A stretch of 47,825 nucleotides of DNA from Methanomicrobiales archaeon HGW-Methanomicrobiales-2 (GTDB taxonomy: Archaea; Halobacteriota; Methanomicrobia; Methanomicrobiales; Methanoculleaceae). The DNA lies in the NCBI GenBank assembly GCA_002839645.1, contig PGYL01000025.1, forward strand, positions 1 through 47,825. The letters are read 5' to 3'. How positions within the stretch are numbered: the stretch's first letter is position 1; the number at the start of each line of letters is the position of its first letter. A model generated the notes under the pieces. That model made no database searches, was not told the DNA's origin, and worked only from the letters and a program-made list of their open reading frames with translations. Made by a program: the position numbers and the translations under genes. This document shows, piece by piece, positions 30,170 through 38,900 of the stretch.

Positions 30170-30862
30170 TTAGTTTCCGGGAGCGGGACTGTAGAGCACG
30201 TCCCACTCCGTGACCAGGTTGCTCCCGCACATGAAGTGGCGTTTCAAGGAGAGCCGGAACATCTCTTCTTCAGTCTCGATATGCATGCCCCCGACGAGGG
30301 ACGGGGTATCGGCACCGCCGACGATAAACGGCAGGTGGATCAGGCGTATCTCATCTACGAGCCGGTGGTTTAACATGGACCAGTTCAGCGTCGGTCCACC
30401 CTCGATCATCATCCGGCAGACGCCGTAATCTCTTTTGAGGACCCGCATCAGTTCCGGCAGATCGACCTGGCTCGCTCCCGCGACAACGACATCGACGCCG
30501 CCTGCCCGGAGCCGCGCAACCTTCTCCGGCGGTGCAGCCTCGCTGACGGCGATGATCGTCCGGGCGTCCGATCCGAGGACGTTTGAATCCGGCGGGATAT
30601 CCCCCCGGCTGTTCGGAATGACACGGATCGGGCTTTTCCCCTCTACCAGCCGGACCGTCAGGAAAGAATTGTCGATCCTGATGGTGTTTGCTCCGACCAT
30701 GATGGCATCGTATTCCGCCCGGGTCTGGTGAAGGAGGAGTTCGGTCTCGGGGGCCATATACTTCATGAGAATCTTGCTGGAGGCCCCGCGCTTCAGGGTA
30801 AGCTTCCCGTCGACGGTGATCTCCGACATCATGAGCACGTGCGGCCTATCGTGATCTGGCAT
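30170..30862 (-). CDS. 2,5-diamino-6-ribosylamino-pyrimidinone 5'-phosphate reductase (archaeal riboflavin pathway)
   Basis: The 230-residue enzyme belongs to the RibD C-terminal / dihydrofolate-reductase-like family. It begins MPDHDRPHVLMMSEITVDGKLTL, with the substrate loop YDAIMVGANTIRIDNSFLTVR and the NADPH-binding CRMMIEGGPTLNWSML. The archaeal version reduces the ribose side chain before deamination. It feeds FAD/FMN and F420 (through the shared pyrimidine intermediate). The in-frame extension to 30931 is less likely because family similarity begins at 30862. Confidence 0.9.
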   Translation of the reverse strand: MPDHDRPHVLMMSEITVDGKLTLKRGASSKILMKYMAPETELLLHQTRAEYDAIMVGANTIRIDNSFLTVRLVEGKSPIRVIPNSRGDIPPDSNVLGSDARTIIAVSEAAPPEKVARLRAGGVDVVVAGASQVDLPELMRVLKRDYGVCRMMIEGGPTLNWSMLNHRLVDEIRLIHLPFIVGGADTPSLVGGMHIETEEEMFRLSLKRHFMCGSNLVTEWDVLYSPAPGN

Positions 30863-31005
30863 TGGTCTTCGTTCCCGGTGATCTATCTGGTGGGAGCGTT
30901 TATGAATCTGGTGATTCTGGAGCGTATGCACTCTTCCGGGTGAGGTGTTGCGGCCCCGTCCGCCAGAGCAAAGGTTAAACCCCTTCCGGGCTGATAAATT
31001 ATGCG

Positions 31006-31638
31006 ATGAATATAACCTCTCTGCGGCCGAAATTCATCAAATATACGGAGCCAATAGCGTCGTTTTTCATACGCCTGGGCGTTACGCCGAACCAGGTCTC
31101 GGCACTCTCCGTGCTCTTCGGCTTTTCGTGCGCACTCGCCTTTGCCCAGCGCTATTTCCTCGCAGGCAGCCTGCTCCTGGTCGTCTCGGCGATCCTCGAC
31201 CTGGTGGACGGCAACGTCGCCCGGAAGAACCATACCGAGAGTAAGTTCGGGGCCGTCTTCGACTGGGTCGCCGACAAATACGTCGATGCGGCGATCATCC
31301 TCGGCGTCGGGTTCTCCGGCATCCCTATCGTCAGCCACCTCATAAACGTCCCGCCCATCGCCGATTTCGGCGTCGTGGGACTGGCGCTTGCCGGATCCCT
31401 GATCAATACCTTCATCAAGCCGGTCACGTATGCGGAGATCGGCTATTCCGAGAGGATCGCCGGGAAGATCGAGGACCCCCTCGAGGGAGTCGGCTTCTTC
31501 GGCAGGCCCGAGACGATCCTCGCGCTGGTGCTCGGCGGCGTGACCGGCTACCTCTGGGTTGCGGTGCTCCTCATCGCGGTCTGCACGAACCTCTCTGCGG
31601 TTCAGCGGATCTTCTACCTCTACCGGCAGTACTCCTGA
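31006..31638 (+). CDS. CDP-alcohol phosphatidyltransferase, archaetidylinositol-phosphate synthase-like
   Basis: This 210-residue membrane enzyme joins a polar alcohol to CDP-archaeol. The active-site signature is complete: D65..D68-G69-x2-A72-R73-x8-G82-x3-D86-x3-D90, all in and after DLVDGNVARK. Around six hydrophobic helices are visible. The N-terminal MNITSLRPKFIKYTEPIASFFIRLGVTPNQVS resembles archaetidylinositol-phosphate synthases, but head-group specificity cannot be told. AT-rich TGATAAATTATG directly before the ATG suggests a short leader. It is convergent with archaeosortase A. Confidence 0.88.
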   Translation: MNITSLRPKFIKYTEPIASFFIRLGVTPNQVSALSVLFGFSCALAFAQRYFLAGSLLLVVSAILDLVDGNVARKNHTESKFGAVFDWVADKYVDAAIILGVGFSGIPIVSHLINVPPIADFGVVGLALAGSLINTFIKPVTYAEIGYSERIAGKIEDPLEGVGFFGRPETILALVLGGVTGYLWVAVLLIAVCTNLSAVQRIFYLYRQYS

Positions 31639-31658
31639 ACGGAGACGGTCCGGTCATT

Positions 31659-31677
31659 CCCTTTTTCATTCTTTTTG
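31659..31677 (+). terminator. T-rich terminator after the phosphatidyltransferase gene
   Basis: Two T5 runs (CCCTTTTTCATTCTTTTTGCC) lie about 20-38 bases after the stop codon, typical of archaeal oligo-T termination. Confidence 0.5.
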
Positions 31678-31849
31678 CCGTGCAGCGGCAGCGTAACCCT
31701 TGCTGCGTAAAAAAGGATACCGGGATCGTCGGCCGGGTTCTCCCCAGCCGAACCCGGCAGGCGCCCGCGCTTTGAGGTCATGCGGGTGGTCGGGGCGGGC
31801 CGCTCTGCGGTCCCCGCAGGACCCGGTCGGGGTCCTCGCCGGAAGGAGT

Positions 31850-32665
31850 TCAGGGCCCGGCTTTCGGCCGGACGATCCGTTCCACCTCGCCGCGGTAGAG
31901 CCGGTAGAGGCTGTCGGCGAGGGTTCCGAGTTCGGGGAGGACCATGAAGAGGGCATAGGCGAGGATCACGAGGAATACGAGTGCTCCCAGTTCGGCCATA
32001 ACGTTGTGCGCCCAGAAGAAACTCTCGTACCCGAGCTCGCCGTTCCCGGCGATCGTGGGGAGGTAAGGGAACCACTGCTCGGTGTACGCCGTGATCACGA
32101 AGACGTTTCTGACGATGTTTAAGATATAGATCGTCGGGAAGACCAGGAGGAGGCCGGCGATCTTCTGCCGCGTCGTCGACTGCACGCCCCAGGCAACCCC
32201 GAGCATGATCGCGATACTCTGGATGCCGGTGCAGGCGAGGATGATCTCGGTCTGGAACCCGTTGCGCTCCATAAGGTTCCAGTCACTGAAGTGCACGGGA
32301 TACCCGACTGCCGCGAGTGCCGCGGCGGTCTGATCTGAGACTGCTGCAATCAGCCAGTTCCCGAGTGCGGGTATGTAGCCGAAGGGCGCAAAGATCAGGA
32401 ACGCCACGGCCGCTATCGTCGAGAGCTGCATCACCCGGGGATCGTCGCGGAGCAGGTACTTTGCGGTGATGTAGAGGAAGGGAACCGAGAGCACGGCTAT
32501 CGCGGGATACATGAAGTTGTTGAGAGAGAAGTAGTACGGGAGCTCGAGAAAGAGATATCCGACGATGCTTGCCCACCCGCCGATGGCAAAGTACTTCCGG
32601 AACCGCCCGGGGATAAGGAAGACGAGAAAGCAGATGCAGGAGATCAGCACCAGATAGTCCTTCAT
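31850..32665 (-). CDS. artA: Archaeosortase A
   Basis: This 271-residue polytopic transpeptidase-like protein processes PGF-CTERM proteins for lipid attachment at the cell surface. The catalytic cysteine is C145 in LACTGIQSIAI, the arginine is R186 in NIVRNVFVITAY, and H220 in FFWAHNVMAELG lies where the third catalytic residue of the exosortase family is expected. Eight or so membrane helices are predicted by eye. No protein with a PGF-CTERM tail is visible in the window. The neighbouring phospholipid head-group enzyme converges on it. Confidence 0.9.
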   Translation of the reverse strand: MKDYLVLISCICFLVFLIPGRFRKYFAIGGWASIVGYLFLELPYYFSLNNFMYPAIAVLSVPFLYITAKYLLRDDPRVMQLSTIAAVAFLIFAPFGYIPALGNWLIAAVSDQTAAALAAVGYPVHFSDWNLMERNGFQTEIILACTGIQSIAIMLGVAWGVQSTTRQKIAGLLLVFPTIYILNIVRNVFVITAYTEQWFPYLPTIAGNGELGYESFFWAHNVMAELGALVFLVILAYALFMVLPELGTLADSLYRLYRGEVERIVRPKAGP

Positions 32666-32791
32666 CCTTTACCTTTCGGTGTATCTGACATTAAAGCATT
32701 TGTGCGCCCGATCCGGCCGAGTCTCCGGCGGTGCAGTCCCGGCCACCTGACTGACCAAGGGTTAATTTTGATCGGCACACCATTTATTACA

Positions 32792-33106
32792 ATGATGTTC
32801 TGTCCGCAGTGCAAGGGCCTGATGATATCGTCCGGTGGTCAGCTGAAATGCAAAAAGTGTGGCTATATCAGGGAGATCAACGACCTCGACCGGTTGAAGA
32901 AGACAGACAAGCGCTTGGAGAAGGAGATCACCATCGTCGACGAAGAGGATACGATTGCAACCCTCCCGACCGCGACCGTCAAATGCTCGGAGTGCGAATG
33001 CACAACGGCATACTGGTGGCTGAGACAGTTGCGGGCGGCAGATGAGAGCGAAGTCAGGTTCTACCGTTGCACCGCCTGCGGCAAGACGTGGCGCGAGTAC
33101 GATTAA
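32792..33106 (+). CDS. Transcription factor S (TFIIS/RpoM-like)
   Basis: This 104-residue RNA-polymerase cleavage factor begins MMFCPQCKGLMIS. The N-terminal zinc ribbon has FCPQC..CKKCG. The C-terminal TFIIS-type ribbon has VKCSECECTTAYWWLRQLRAADESEVRFYRCTACGKTWREYD. The acidic DE pair (AADESE) at the hairpin tip is the cleavage catalyst and is intact, so this is an active TFS rather than an inhibitory paralogue. Either of two adjacent ATG codons could be used. Confidence 0.95.
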   Translation: MMFCPQCKGLMISSGGQLKCKKCGYIREINDLDRLKKTDKRLEKEITIVDEEDTIATLPTATVKCSECECTTAYWWLRQLRAADESEVRFYRCTACGKTWREYD

Positions 33107-33636
33107 GCAGATCTGTATCCTCCGTTGCCCCTCCGGGGCCTCTTCTTCCTTCTGATTGAGCTTGTAGGTCTATCGGCCATTATCCTTCATTCACCGGGGC
33201 GCGTCTCCGGGCCCGCCGCGTCCACGCTCTCTGTTCCCCCTGTGAGGGCATTTCCGGGTGGTGAACTCTGCAGATGTGCGTGCCCCCCACAACCGGGGGT
33301 GCAGGGTATCTTGTCTTCTGCCGGGATGCCCTGCTTTGTGGTGAAGCGTGCCATACGAAAGGCTGGGGCCGTCCGTCAGAAGACAGGCAACCCGACTGAA
33401 TGAAATGAGGCGCCGCACCCAATGCCTGTTCATTCCCCACACCTCAAAAAGCAGGCTCCAAAGACGTCCATTCGCCGCAAATCGCCAGAATATGCACACT
33501 CCGCCGTAGCCGCCACCTCCGCCGGTACCGTTCCGGCATCTATTTTCAGGGGATACCTCCCGGGCGGATCCACCCCTTCAACCATAATGTTGATATACAA
33601 TATACATTATTAATAATGTATAATAGGGGAAATCGG
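33107..33636. promoter_or_regulatory. 530-base intergenic region upstream of acs
   Basis: Only the last 50 bases can be explained: the TATA element (33592-33605) and the 22-bp palindrome (33601-33622) before acs. The upstream part is ordinary GC-rich sequence. Short frames on both strands (for example 33191-33499 minus) show no protein-like pattern. A small GC hairpin (TGCCCCCC at 33281-33288 with CGGGGGTGCA at 33294-33303) may end TFS transcription. Confidence 0.5.
33601..33622. promoter_or_regulatory. 22-bp perfect palindrome over the acs transcription start
   Basis: The left half TATACATTATT and the right half AATAATGTATA are exact reverse complements. The TATA element GATATACAATATAC (33592-33605) overlaps its left edge, and the acs ATG is at 33637. 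This is the classic place for a repressor operator in archaea. Part of the palindrome (ATACATT) also repeats just upstream as ATACAAT. Confidence 0.6.
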
Positions 33637-35535
33637 ATGGGTGAAAACTTTAACGTCAAACTCGAGGAGGCGAAGTACTACACTCCCGAGGCCAGCTGCA
33701 AGGAACACTCCTGGATAGGCGACTACAACCGGACCTACCAGGAGTTCCTGGCAGACCCCGACGGGTTCTGGGACAGCATCGCCAGAGAGCTTGAGTGGTT
33801 CCAGCCCTGGGATCGGGTGAAGGAGTGGGAGTACCCGTACGCAAAGTGGTTCCTGAACGCCAAGCTCAACATCACCCACAACTGCCTGGACCGCCACGCC
33901 CACAGCCAGCGGCGCAACAAGGTCGCGCTCATGTGGCGGGGAGAGACCGAGGAAGAGGAGCGGATTCTCACCTACCGCCAGCTCCTGCAGGCCGTCAGCC
34001 AGTTTGCAAACGGGCTTAAGCGCCTCGGCGTCGGGAAGGGCGACCGGGTCTGCATCTACATGCCGGTGGTGCCCGAACAGGTCGTCGCGATGCTCGCCTG
34101 CGCCCGTATCGGAGCGATCCACTCGGTCGTCTTCGGCGGGTTCGGCGTCAGCGCACTCAACCAGCGTATCACGGGCATCGACGCAAAGGTGGTCATCACC
34201 GCCGACGTCACCTACCGGCGCGGCAAGGCAATCCCGCTCAAGAACATCGTCGAGGAGGCGGTCGTTAACGCGCCCTCCGTCGAGCGGATCGTCATCCTCC
34301 GGCGCGACGCCGACAAGCCCGTGGAACTCCACCCCGAGATGGAGGTGGACTACTACGGCCTGATGGACGGCGTGGAGCGGGAATGCCCGGCCGAACCGAT
34401 GGATGCCGAGGACCCGCTCTTCATCCTCTATACAAGCGGGACCACCGGGACCCCGAAGGGGATCGTGCACACCTGCGGCGGCTATACGGTCGGGACCTAC
34501 TACACGACGAAGTATGTCTTCGACATCAAGGACAGCGACATCTACTGGTGCACCGCGGACCCCGGCTGGATCACCGGGCACAGTTACAGTGTCTACGGCC
34601 CGCTCCTGAACGGCGCCACCTGCCTCATCGCGGAAGCAACCCCCGACTACCCGACCGCGGGCACCTACTGGGATCTCATCGAGGAGTATGGCGTCACCAT
34701 CTTCTACACCGCCCCGACCGCCATCCGGATGTTCATGCGGGTGGGTGAAGAGTGGCCGAACCGCTACAACCTCTCGTCGCTCCGTATCCTCGGGTCGGTC
34801 GGCGAACCGCTCAACCCGGAAGCGTTCGAATGGTTCTACCGCAACATCGGCAAAGACCGGTGCCCGATCGTGGACACCTGGTGGCAGACCGAGACCGGGA
34901 TGCACATGGTGACCACGATGATCGGCGAACCCATGCGTCCGGGATTCGCGGGAAAGCCGATCCCGGGTGTCGTCGCCGATGTCGTCGACATGGCGGGCAA
35001 TTCGGTCCCGCCGGGCACGGGCGGCCTCCTGGTCGTCAGGGAGCCCTGGCCGTCGATGATGCGGACGATCTGGAACGATGACGACCGGTACTGCAAGTAC
35101 TGGAACACCATCCCGGGATGCTACACCGCGGCCGACCTTGCGGTGAAGGACAAGGACGGCTACATCATGGTCATCGGGCGGTCCGACGACCTGATCGTCG
35201 TCGCCGGGCACAACATCGGGACCGCGGAGGTCGAGAGCGCGCTCGTCTCCCACGATGCGGTTGCGGAAGCTGCCGCCATCGGCAAACCCGACGCCCTGAA
35301 AGGGAACTCCATCAAGGCTTTCGTCATCCTCAGGAACGGCCGCGAGCCCTGTGAGAAACTGAAGAACGACCTCGTCTACCATGTCCGGATGACGCTCGGA
35401 CCTATCGCCATCCCGTCCGAGATTGAATTTGTGCAGTCGCTCCCCAAAACCCGGAGCGGCAAGATCATGAGACGGGTCTTAAAAGCACAGGAACTGGGTA
35501 TGGACCCCGGTGACATCTCGACCCTGGAAGAATAG
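33637..35535 (+). CDS. acs: Acetyl-CoA synthetase, AMP-forming
   Basis: This 632-residue enzyme makes acetyl-CoA from acetate, ATP and CoA via acetyl-AMP. The nucleotide loop is [14 protein letters not shown], with WWQTETGMH and the hinge [20 protein letters not shown]. The acetylatable catalytic lysine is K609 in [11 protein letters not shown]. The N-terminal ACAS domain ([20 protein letters not shown]) is typical. The start at MGENFN is preferred over the open frame at 33616 because GGGGAAAT precedes it and the upstream codons belong to the palindrome. Hydrogenotrophic methanogens use it for acetate assimilation. Confidence 0.96.
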   Translation: MGENFNVKLEEAKYYTPEASCKEHSWIGDYNRTYQEFLADPDGFWDSIARELEWFQPWDRVKEWEYPYAKWFLNAKLNITHNCLDRHAHSQRRNKVALMWRGETEEEERILTYRQLLQAVSQFANGLKRLGVGKGDRVCIYMPVVPEQVVAMLACARIGAIHSVVFGGFGVSALNQRITGIDAKVVITADVTYRRGKAIPLKNIVEEAVVNAPSVERIVILRRDADKPVELHPEMEVDYYGLMDGVERECPAEPMDAEDPLFILYTSGTTGTPKGIVHTCGGYTVGTYYTTKYVFDIKDSDIYWCTADPGWITGHSYSVYGPLLNGATCLIAEATPDYPTAGTYWDLIEEYGVTIFYTAPTAIRMFMRVGEEWPNRYNLSSLRILGSVGEPLNPEAFEWFYRNIGKDRCPIVDTWWQTETGMHMVTTMIGEPMRPGFAGKPIPGVVADVVDMAGNSVPPGTGGLLVVREPWPSMMRTIWNDDDRYCKYWNTIPGCYTAADLAVKDKDGYIMVIGRSDDLIVVAGHNIGTAEVESALVSHDAVAEAAAIGKPDALKGNSIKAFVILRNGREPCEKLKNDLVYHVRMTLGPIAIPSEIEFVQSLPKTRSGKIMRRVLKAQELGMDPGDISTLEE

Positions 35536-35544
35536 TCAACCAAC

Positions 35545-35568
35545 TCTTTATATACTCTTTTATATATG
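35545..35568 (+). promoter_or_regulatory. Double TATA promoter of the TBP gene
   Basis: CTTTATATACTC (35545-35555) and TTTTATATATG (35558-35568) lie 9-32 bases before the ATG at 35577. The upstream one has the correct spacing for a leaderless transcript. The second would place the start inside the gene or block the first, so TBP may control its own level (inference). Confidence 0.5.
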
Positions 35569-35576
35569 TTATAAAT

Positions 35577-36140
35577 ATGAATGAGCACAAACCGGAGGAG
35601 TCCCTCAAGATAGAAAACATCGTTGCTTCAGCGAAAGTGACTGATTCTCTTGATTTACCCACTCTTGCCTCCCAGCTGAAGGACGCGGAATACAATAAAA
35701 AACGATTCCCCGGCGTCGTTCTCCGGATGCAGGACCCGAAGATCGCCGCGCTCGTCTTCGGTTCCGGCAAGGTCGTCCTGACCGGGGCAAAGAGCATCGA
35801 CAGCCTCTCCCGGGGCCTGGAGATTCTCGCCGACCAGCTGCGGGCGCTCAACATCGATATCCCCGACAACCCGACCTACAAGATCCAGAATATCGTCACA
35901 TCCGCAGACCTCGGGACGCCGATCAACTTAAATAAGATTGCCGTCGGCTTCAACCTGGACAAGATCGAGTACGAGCCCGAACAGTTCCCCGGGCTCGTAT
36001 ACCGGCTCGACGATCCAAAGGTGGTCGTCCTCCTCTTCGGGTCCGGCAAACTGATCATCACGGGCGGCAAGGTGCCCGAAGATGCCAGACGGGCGGTACA
36101 GCGGATTCTCTCCGAACTCTCCAATCTCGGGCTCATCTGA
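35577..36140 (+). CDS. tbp: TATA-box-binding protein
   Basis: This 187-residue protein consists of two direct repeats, each with the DNA-binding saddle signature: FPGVVLRMQDPKIAALVFGSGKVVLTG (about 44-70) and FPGLVYRLDDPKVVVLLFGSGKLIITG (about 135-161). The N-terminal tail is short (MNEHKPEESLK). It nucleates archaeal preinitiation complexes with TFB. No acidic C-terminal tail is present. It follows acs by 41 bases but has its own promoter. Confidence 0.97.
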   Translation: MNEHKPEESLKIENIVASAKVTDSLDLPTLASQLKDAEYNKKRFPGVVLRMQDPKIAALVFGSGKVVLTGAKSIDSLSRGLEILADQLRALNIDIPDNPTYKIQNIVTSADLGTPINLNKIAVGFNLDKIEYEPEQFPGLVYRLDDPKVVVLLFGSGKLIITGGKVPEDARRAVQRILSELSNLGLI

Positions 36141-36606
36141 TCTCCGCACAATATTCTTTTTCTAGTTCCGTAAGGGCCGTCGGTTCCATCAGGTTTCCGT
36201 AAGGGCCGCCCTGAACTTCTTCGGCACGGCAGGTGAGCGGGCGGTTCCCGGACAGGTGGTTGGAACCTCGCCCGGCGTGACGCCGTGACCGCCATCTTCC
36301 GGTCCCTCGCGGCTACACCGTGGGGGCAAGGAGGCGGAAGCGGTCGGCAGTGGCGGGTGGGTGCAGAACCCCTCCGTCGGGCCCCCTTCCCGCCTGCCGC
36401 ACCACCCGGGTCGGCGGCCCTTCTCCCCGGGAGACCACCCTCTTTGCTGCTGGTGGAACTACAATCCGGTGAAAAAAAGTTCGATCTTATCCGTTCGATG
36501 ATTCATCCATTCTCTTAAAACTATCATAATCGCAAGATCTCCCATTGAAATAATAATATTTTTATAGTCAGATTTAAAACAATAGATACTATCTGATGGT
36601 GGATGG
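36141..36606. other. Intergenic region: GC-rich first part, AT-rich promoter at the end
   Basis: The first part holds a direct repeat TTCCGTAAGGGCCG at 36166-36179 and 36195-36208, 29 bases apart. A T-rich ATATTCTTTTTC (36151-36162) may terminate tbp. From 36470 the sequence is AT-rich, with a TATA-like ATTTTTATAGTC (36558-36569) placed 38-49 bases before the HTH gene's ATG. The frame at 36285-36518 is proline/serine-rich and looks non-coding. Confidence 0.5.
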
Positions 36607-36987
36607 ATGAGGTCAGACAAGGTACGGTATTTTACGCCGCGCGATGAAGAACTCGCCGAGCTCTTAATCGGCATCGGTATCAAGAGGAACGTCTCCAAAG
36701 TGCTCGTATATCTTGCGAACACGGAGGAAGCGACATCCCGGGACATCGAACGGGGCACCGATCTCCGCCAGCCCGAAGTCAGCATCGCCATGCGCTACCT
36801 CAAGGAATGCGACTGGATCGATACTCGCGAGAGCAAGTCGGAGAGCAAAGGGAGGCCGGTGAAGATCTATACGCTCTCCCGTTCGATAACCGAGATCATG
36901 GATACGATTGAGACGGAAAAGAAGAAGGAAGCCCGGCACCAGTTAGACCTTATCGAGAAGATGCGCGAATGCATATCAACGCAGTGA
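36607..36987 (+). CDS. Winged-helix transcriptional regulator
   Basis: This 126-residue protein begins MRSDKVRYFTPRDEELAELLIGIG. A winged helix-turn-helix spans about 20-90: KRNVSKVLVYLANTEEATSRDIERGTDLRQPEVSIAMRYLKECDWI, with the wing ESKSKGRPVKIYTLS. A basic C-terminal helix (ETEKKKEARHQLDLIEKM) probably dimerises. The type is common in Methanomicrobia, but its targets are unknown. The AT-rich region ahead of it carries its TATA element. The last 12 bases overlap the convergent rpiA gene. Confidence 0.85.
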   Translation: MRSDKVRYFTPRDEELAELLIGIGIKRNVSKVLVYLANTEEATSRDIERGTDLRQPEVSIAMRYLKECDWIDTRESKSESKGRPVKIYTLSRSITEIMDTIETEKKKEARHQLDLIEKMRECISTQ

Positions 36988-37674
36988 TACGACGCGGCAC
37001 CCCTTCTCCTCACCAACAATAACCATTATCTTTTCTCCGTAGGCGGTAAACAGCCCGCACTCCAGCGCACCGGGTATCGAGGCTATCGCTGCTTCAAGGG
37101 CCCGGGGATCCGGAACCGCCCCAAAGTCACAGTCGAGGATGAAGTTGCCGTTGTCGGTGACGACCGGGCCGTCTTTCTTCACCGCTTCCCGGACGATCGG
37201 GCTGCCGCCGAGGAGAGCGAGGCGCTGAAAGACGGGTGCCGAGGCGAACGGGAGAACCTCGACCGGCACGAGTGCGTCCAGGGTCTCTACCATCTTTGTC
37301 CCATCGACTACGATGAGCACTTTTTTGGCCGCGTCGCAGACACACTTCTCCCGGAGAAGCGCTGCTCCGCGCCCCTTGATCAGGACCAGGCCCGGGTCGA
37401 TCTGGTCGGCCCCGTCGATGGCGATATCGAGTTTGGGATGCTCGTCAAGGCTCGTGAGCGGGATACCGTACTGGCGTGCCCGGATGGCCGCCTGGTAGGA
37501 TGTCGGAACGCCGGCGATACAAAGGCCGTCCTCTGCTATCCGCTCGCCCAGCCGCTCCATCGCAAAGAAGACCGTCGACCCGGTGCCGAGGCCGACGACC
37601 ATACCGTCCTCGACCATCCCCGCCGCCCGATACCCTGCGTTCTGCTTCGACGCTATCTGCTCTGCTGCATTCAT
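36976..37674 (-). CDS. rpiA: Ribose-5-phosphate isomerase A
   Basis: This 232-residue enzyme interconverts ribose-5-phosphate and ribulose-5-phosphate; in methanogens it supplies ribose for nucleotides. The conserved GLGTGSTVFFAMERL, DIAIDGADQIDPGL (catalytic Asp) and IKGRGAALLREK (catalytic Lys and Glu) are intact. The ATG at 37674 begins MNAAEQIASKQNAG. Directly upstream (37682-37723) is a transposon-end-like hairpin, so the promoter is unclear and may lie within the inserted sequence. Confidence 0.95.
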   Translation of the reverse strand: MNAAEQIASKQNAGYRAAGMVEDGMVVGLGTGSTVFFAMERLGERIAEDGLCIAGVPTSYQAAIRARQYGIPLTSLDEHPKLDIAIDGADQIDPGLVLIKGRGAALLREKCVCDAAKKVLIVVDGTKMVETLDALVPVEVLPFASAPVFQRLALLGGSPIVREAVKKDGPVVTDNGNFILDCDFGAVPDPRALEAAIASIPGALECGLFTAYGEKIMVIVGEEKGCRVVSLR

Positions 37675-37678
37675 CTTA

Positions 37679-38005
37679 AATGGGCAAGGAGACCCCGGTC
37701 TTCAGGCCGGGGAGGAATTGCCCCTCCATAACATTCTTTTGTTCTCCTGTCGATACTTGAGCAGACCTCTGTCCGCATACCTCGTTCGAGGATGGGCACT
37801 CCGAACCGGAGATAACTGCTGAAGTTGCGGGGCACAGATGTTTGCGGAGAAGACATTGCCTGAACGGGTATACCTCGTCCGGGTAGGCTGCTGTCAACCA
37901 GCCAGCGCTTCGGTGCCAGCACGATCCGGGTATCAGGGTTGTGTGGATGTGACATGGTGATCCTCCATAGTTACAAGCCCCGTCCTTCAGGGCGGGGTAG
38001 TTGAC
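37679..38005. mobile_element. IS200/IS605-like remnant with two end-type hairpins
   Basis: No intact transposase is present. Left: GGGCAA (37682-37687) pairs with TTGCCC (37718-37723), and inside it CCCCGG (37693-37698) pairs with CCGGGG (37707-37712). Right: CCCCGTCC (37978-37985) pairs with GGGCGGGG (37990-37997), followed by TAGTTGAC. CCCGTCCTTCAGGGCGGGG-TAGTTGAC is typical of right ends of IS605-type elements with tnpB. The two ends point away from each other. The 240 bases between have short frames on the minus strand that could be a decayed tnpB tail. It sits between rpiA and surE. Confidence 0.6.
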
Positions 38006-38026
38006 GACGTACTCTTCTCCTTCCGT

Positions 38027-38818
38027 TCAGATATTCGTGCCGTCAAAGATGCCCCTGAGTTCATCCGTGGCACGAAACGCCGTGCAGTCGAGCGTGATGG
38101 GCGTGACGGAGATGTTGCCTTTCTGCACCGCATGCACGTCGGTCCCCTCCTCCGCATCCTCGTGCAGCGGGCCGTCGATCCAGTAGTAGGGGCGCCCGCG
38201 GGGGTCGAGGCGTTCTTCCACGCCGGTGTAGAAGAGTTTCTCGGCAAGACGGGTGATCTCGTAGCCGCCGCGCACCGGTGCCGGGATGTTCACGTTGATG
38301 ACGTGAGCACCCTTCGGGAACCCGTTTTTGAGGATCTTCTCGCAGACCTCACGGACCACCCGCTTTGCATCGGAGAACCGGTCCGTGACCCTCGACGGGT
38401 CGTCGAACTTGTCGCCCTGGTCCTCCACCTGCAGCGAGAAGGCAAGGGACGGCACGCCCTGGTTGGACGCTTCGAGTGCGGCCCCGACGGTACCCGAGGT
38501 CATGATGGACTCGTAGGAGAGGTTCTCACCGATATTGACGCCGCTGACCACGAGGTCCGGGTTTAAGTGCAGCGCAAACAGCCCGATGATCACGGAATCG
38601 GTCGGTTTCCCGCCGACCGAGTATGCCGGCACCCCGTTCATCGTCACCTTTGTCGCGCGTATCGGCTCGAAGATGGAGATCGATCGTCCTACGGCGCTCT
38701 GCTGGGGGGCAGGCGCGACTACGGGGACGTCGGCTATCGGCGCAAGCGCGTCGTATGCCGCCCAGAGTCCCGTGGACGTGATCCCATCATCGTTGGTGAG
38801 CAGTATCTTCGGCTTCAT
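38027..38818 (-). CDS. surE: 5'/3'-nucleotidase SurE
   Basis: This 263-residue metal-dependent nucleotidase begins MKPKILLTNDDGITSTGLWA. The catalytic DD pair is in LLTNDDG, and SVGGKPTDSVIIGLFAL, DLVVSGVNIGENLSYESIMTSGTVGAALEA and NVNIPAP are family motifs that complete the metal site. It dephosphorylates nucleoside monophosphates and polyphosphate in relatives. It is divergent from mfnD with only 82 bases between. Confidence 0.95.
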   Translation of the reverse strand: MKPKILLTNDDGITSTGLWAAYDALAPIADVPVVAPAPQQSAVGRSISIFEPIRATKVTMNGVPAYSVGGKPTDSVIIGLFALHLNPDLVVSGVNIGENLSYESIMTSGTVGAALEASNQGVPSLAFSLQVEDQGDKFDDPSRVTDRFSDAKRVVREVCEKILKNGFPKGAHVINVNIPAPVRGGYEITRLAEKLFYTGVEERLDPRGRPYYWIDGPLHEDAEEGTDVHAVQKGNISVTPITLDCTAFRATDELRGIFDGTNI

Positions 38819-38900
38819 TCTTGCTATATGGGTTGTTCGTGCGCATCAAATACTTGCCCGATCGTCAGGGTCAAATCTATAGTAGCCAACCAGTACTACG

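Noticed and set aside
33191-33499. 102-codon minus-strand frame upstream of acs
   Set aside because: No SD, no domain, overlaps another frame of similar length and has an unusual composition.
33610-35382. 590-codon minus-strand frame antisense to acs
   Set aside because: Composition-driven shadow; acs on the plus strand has all catalytic motifs.
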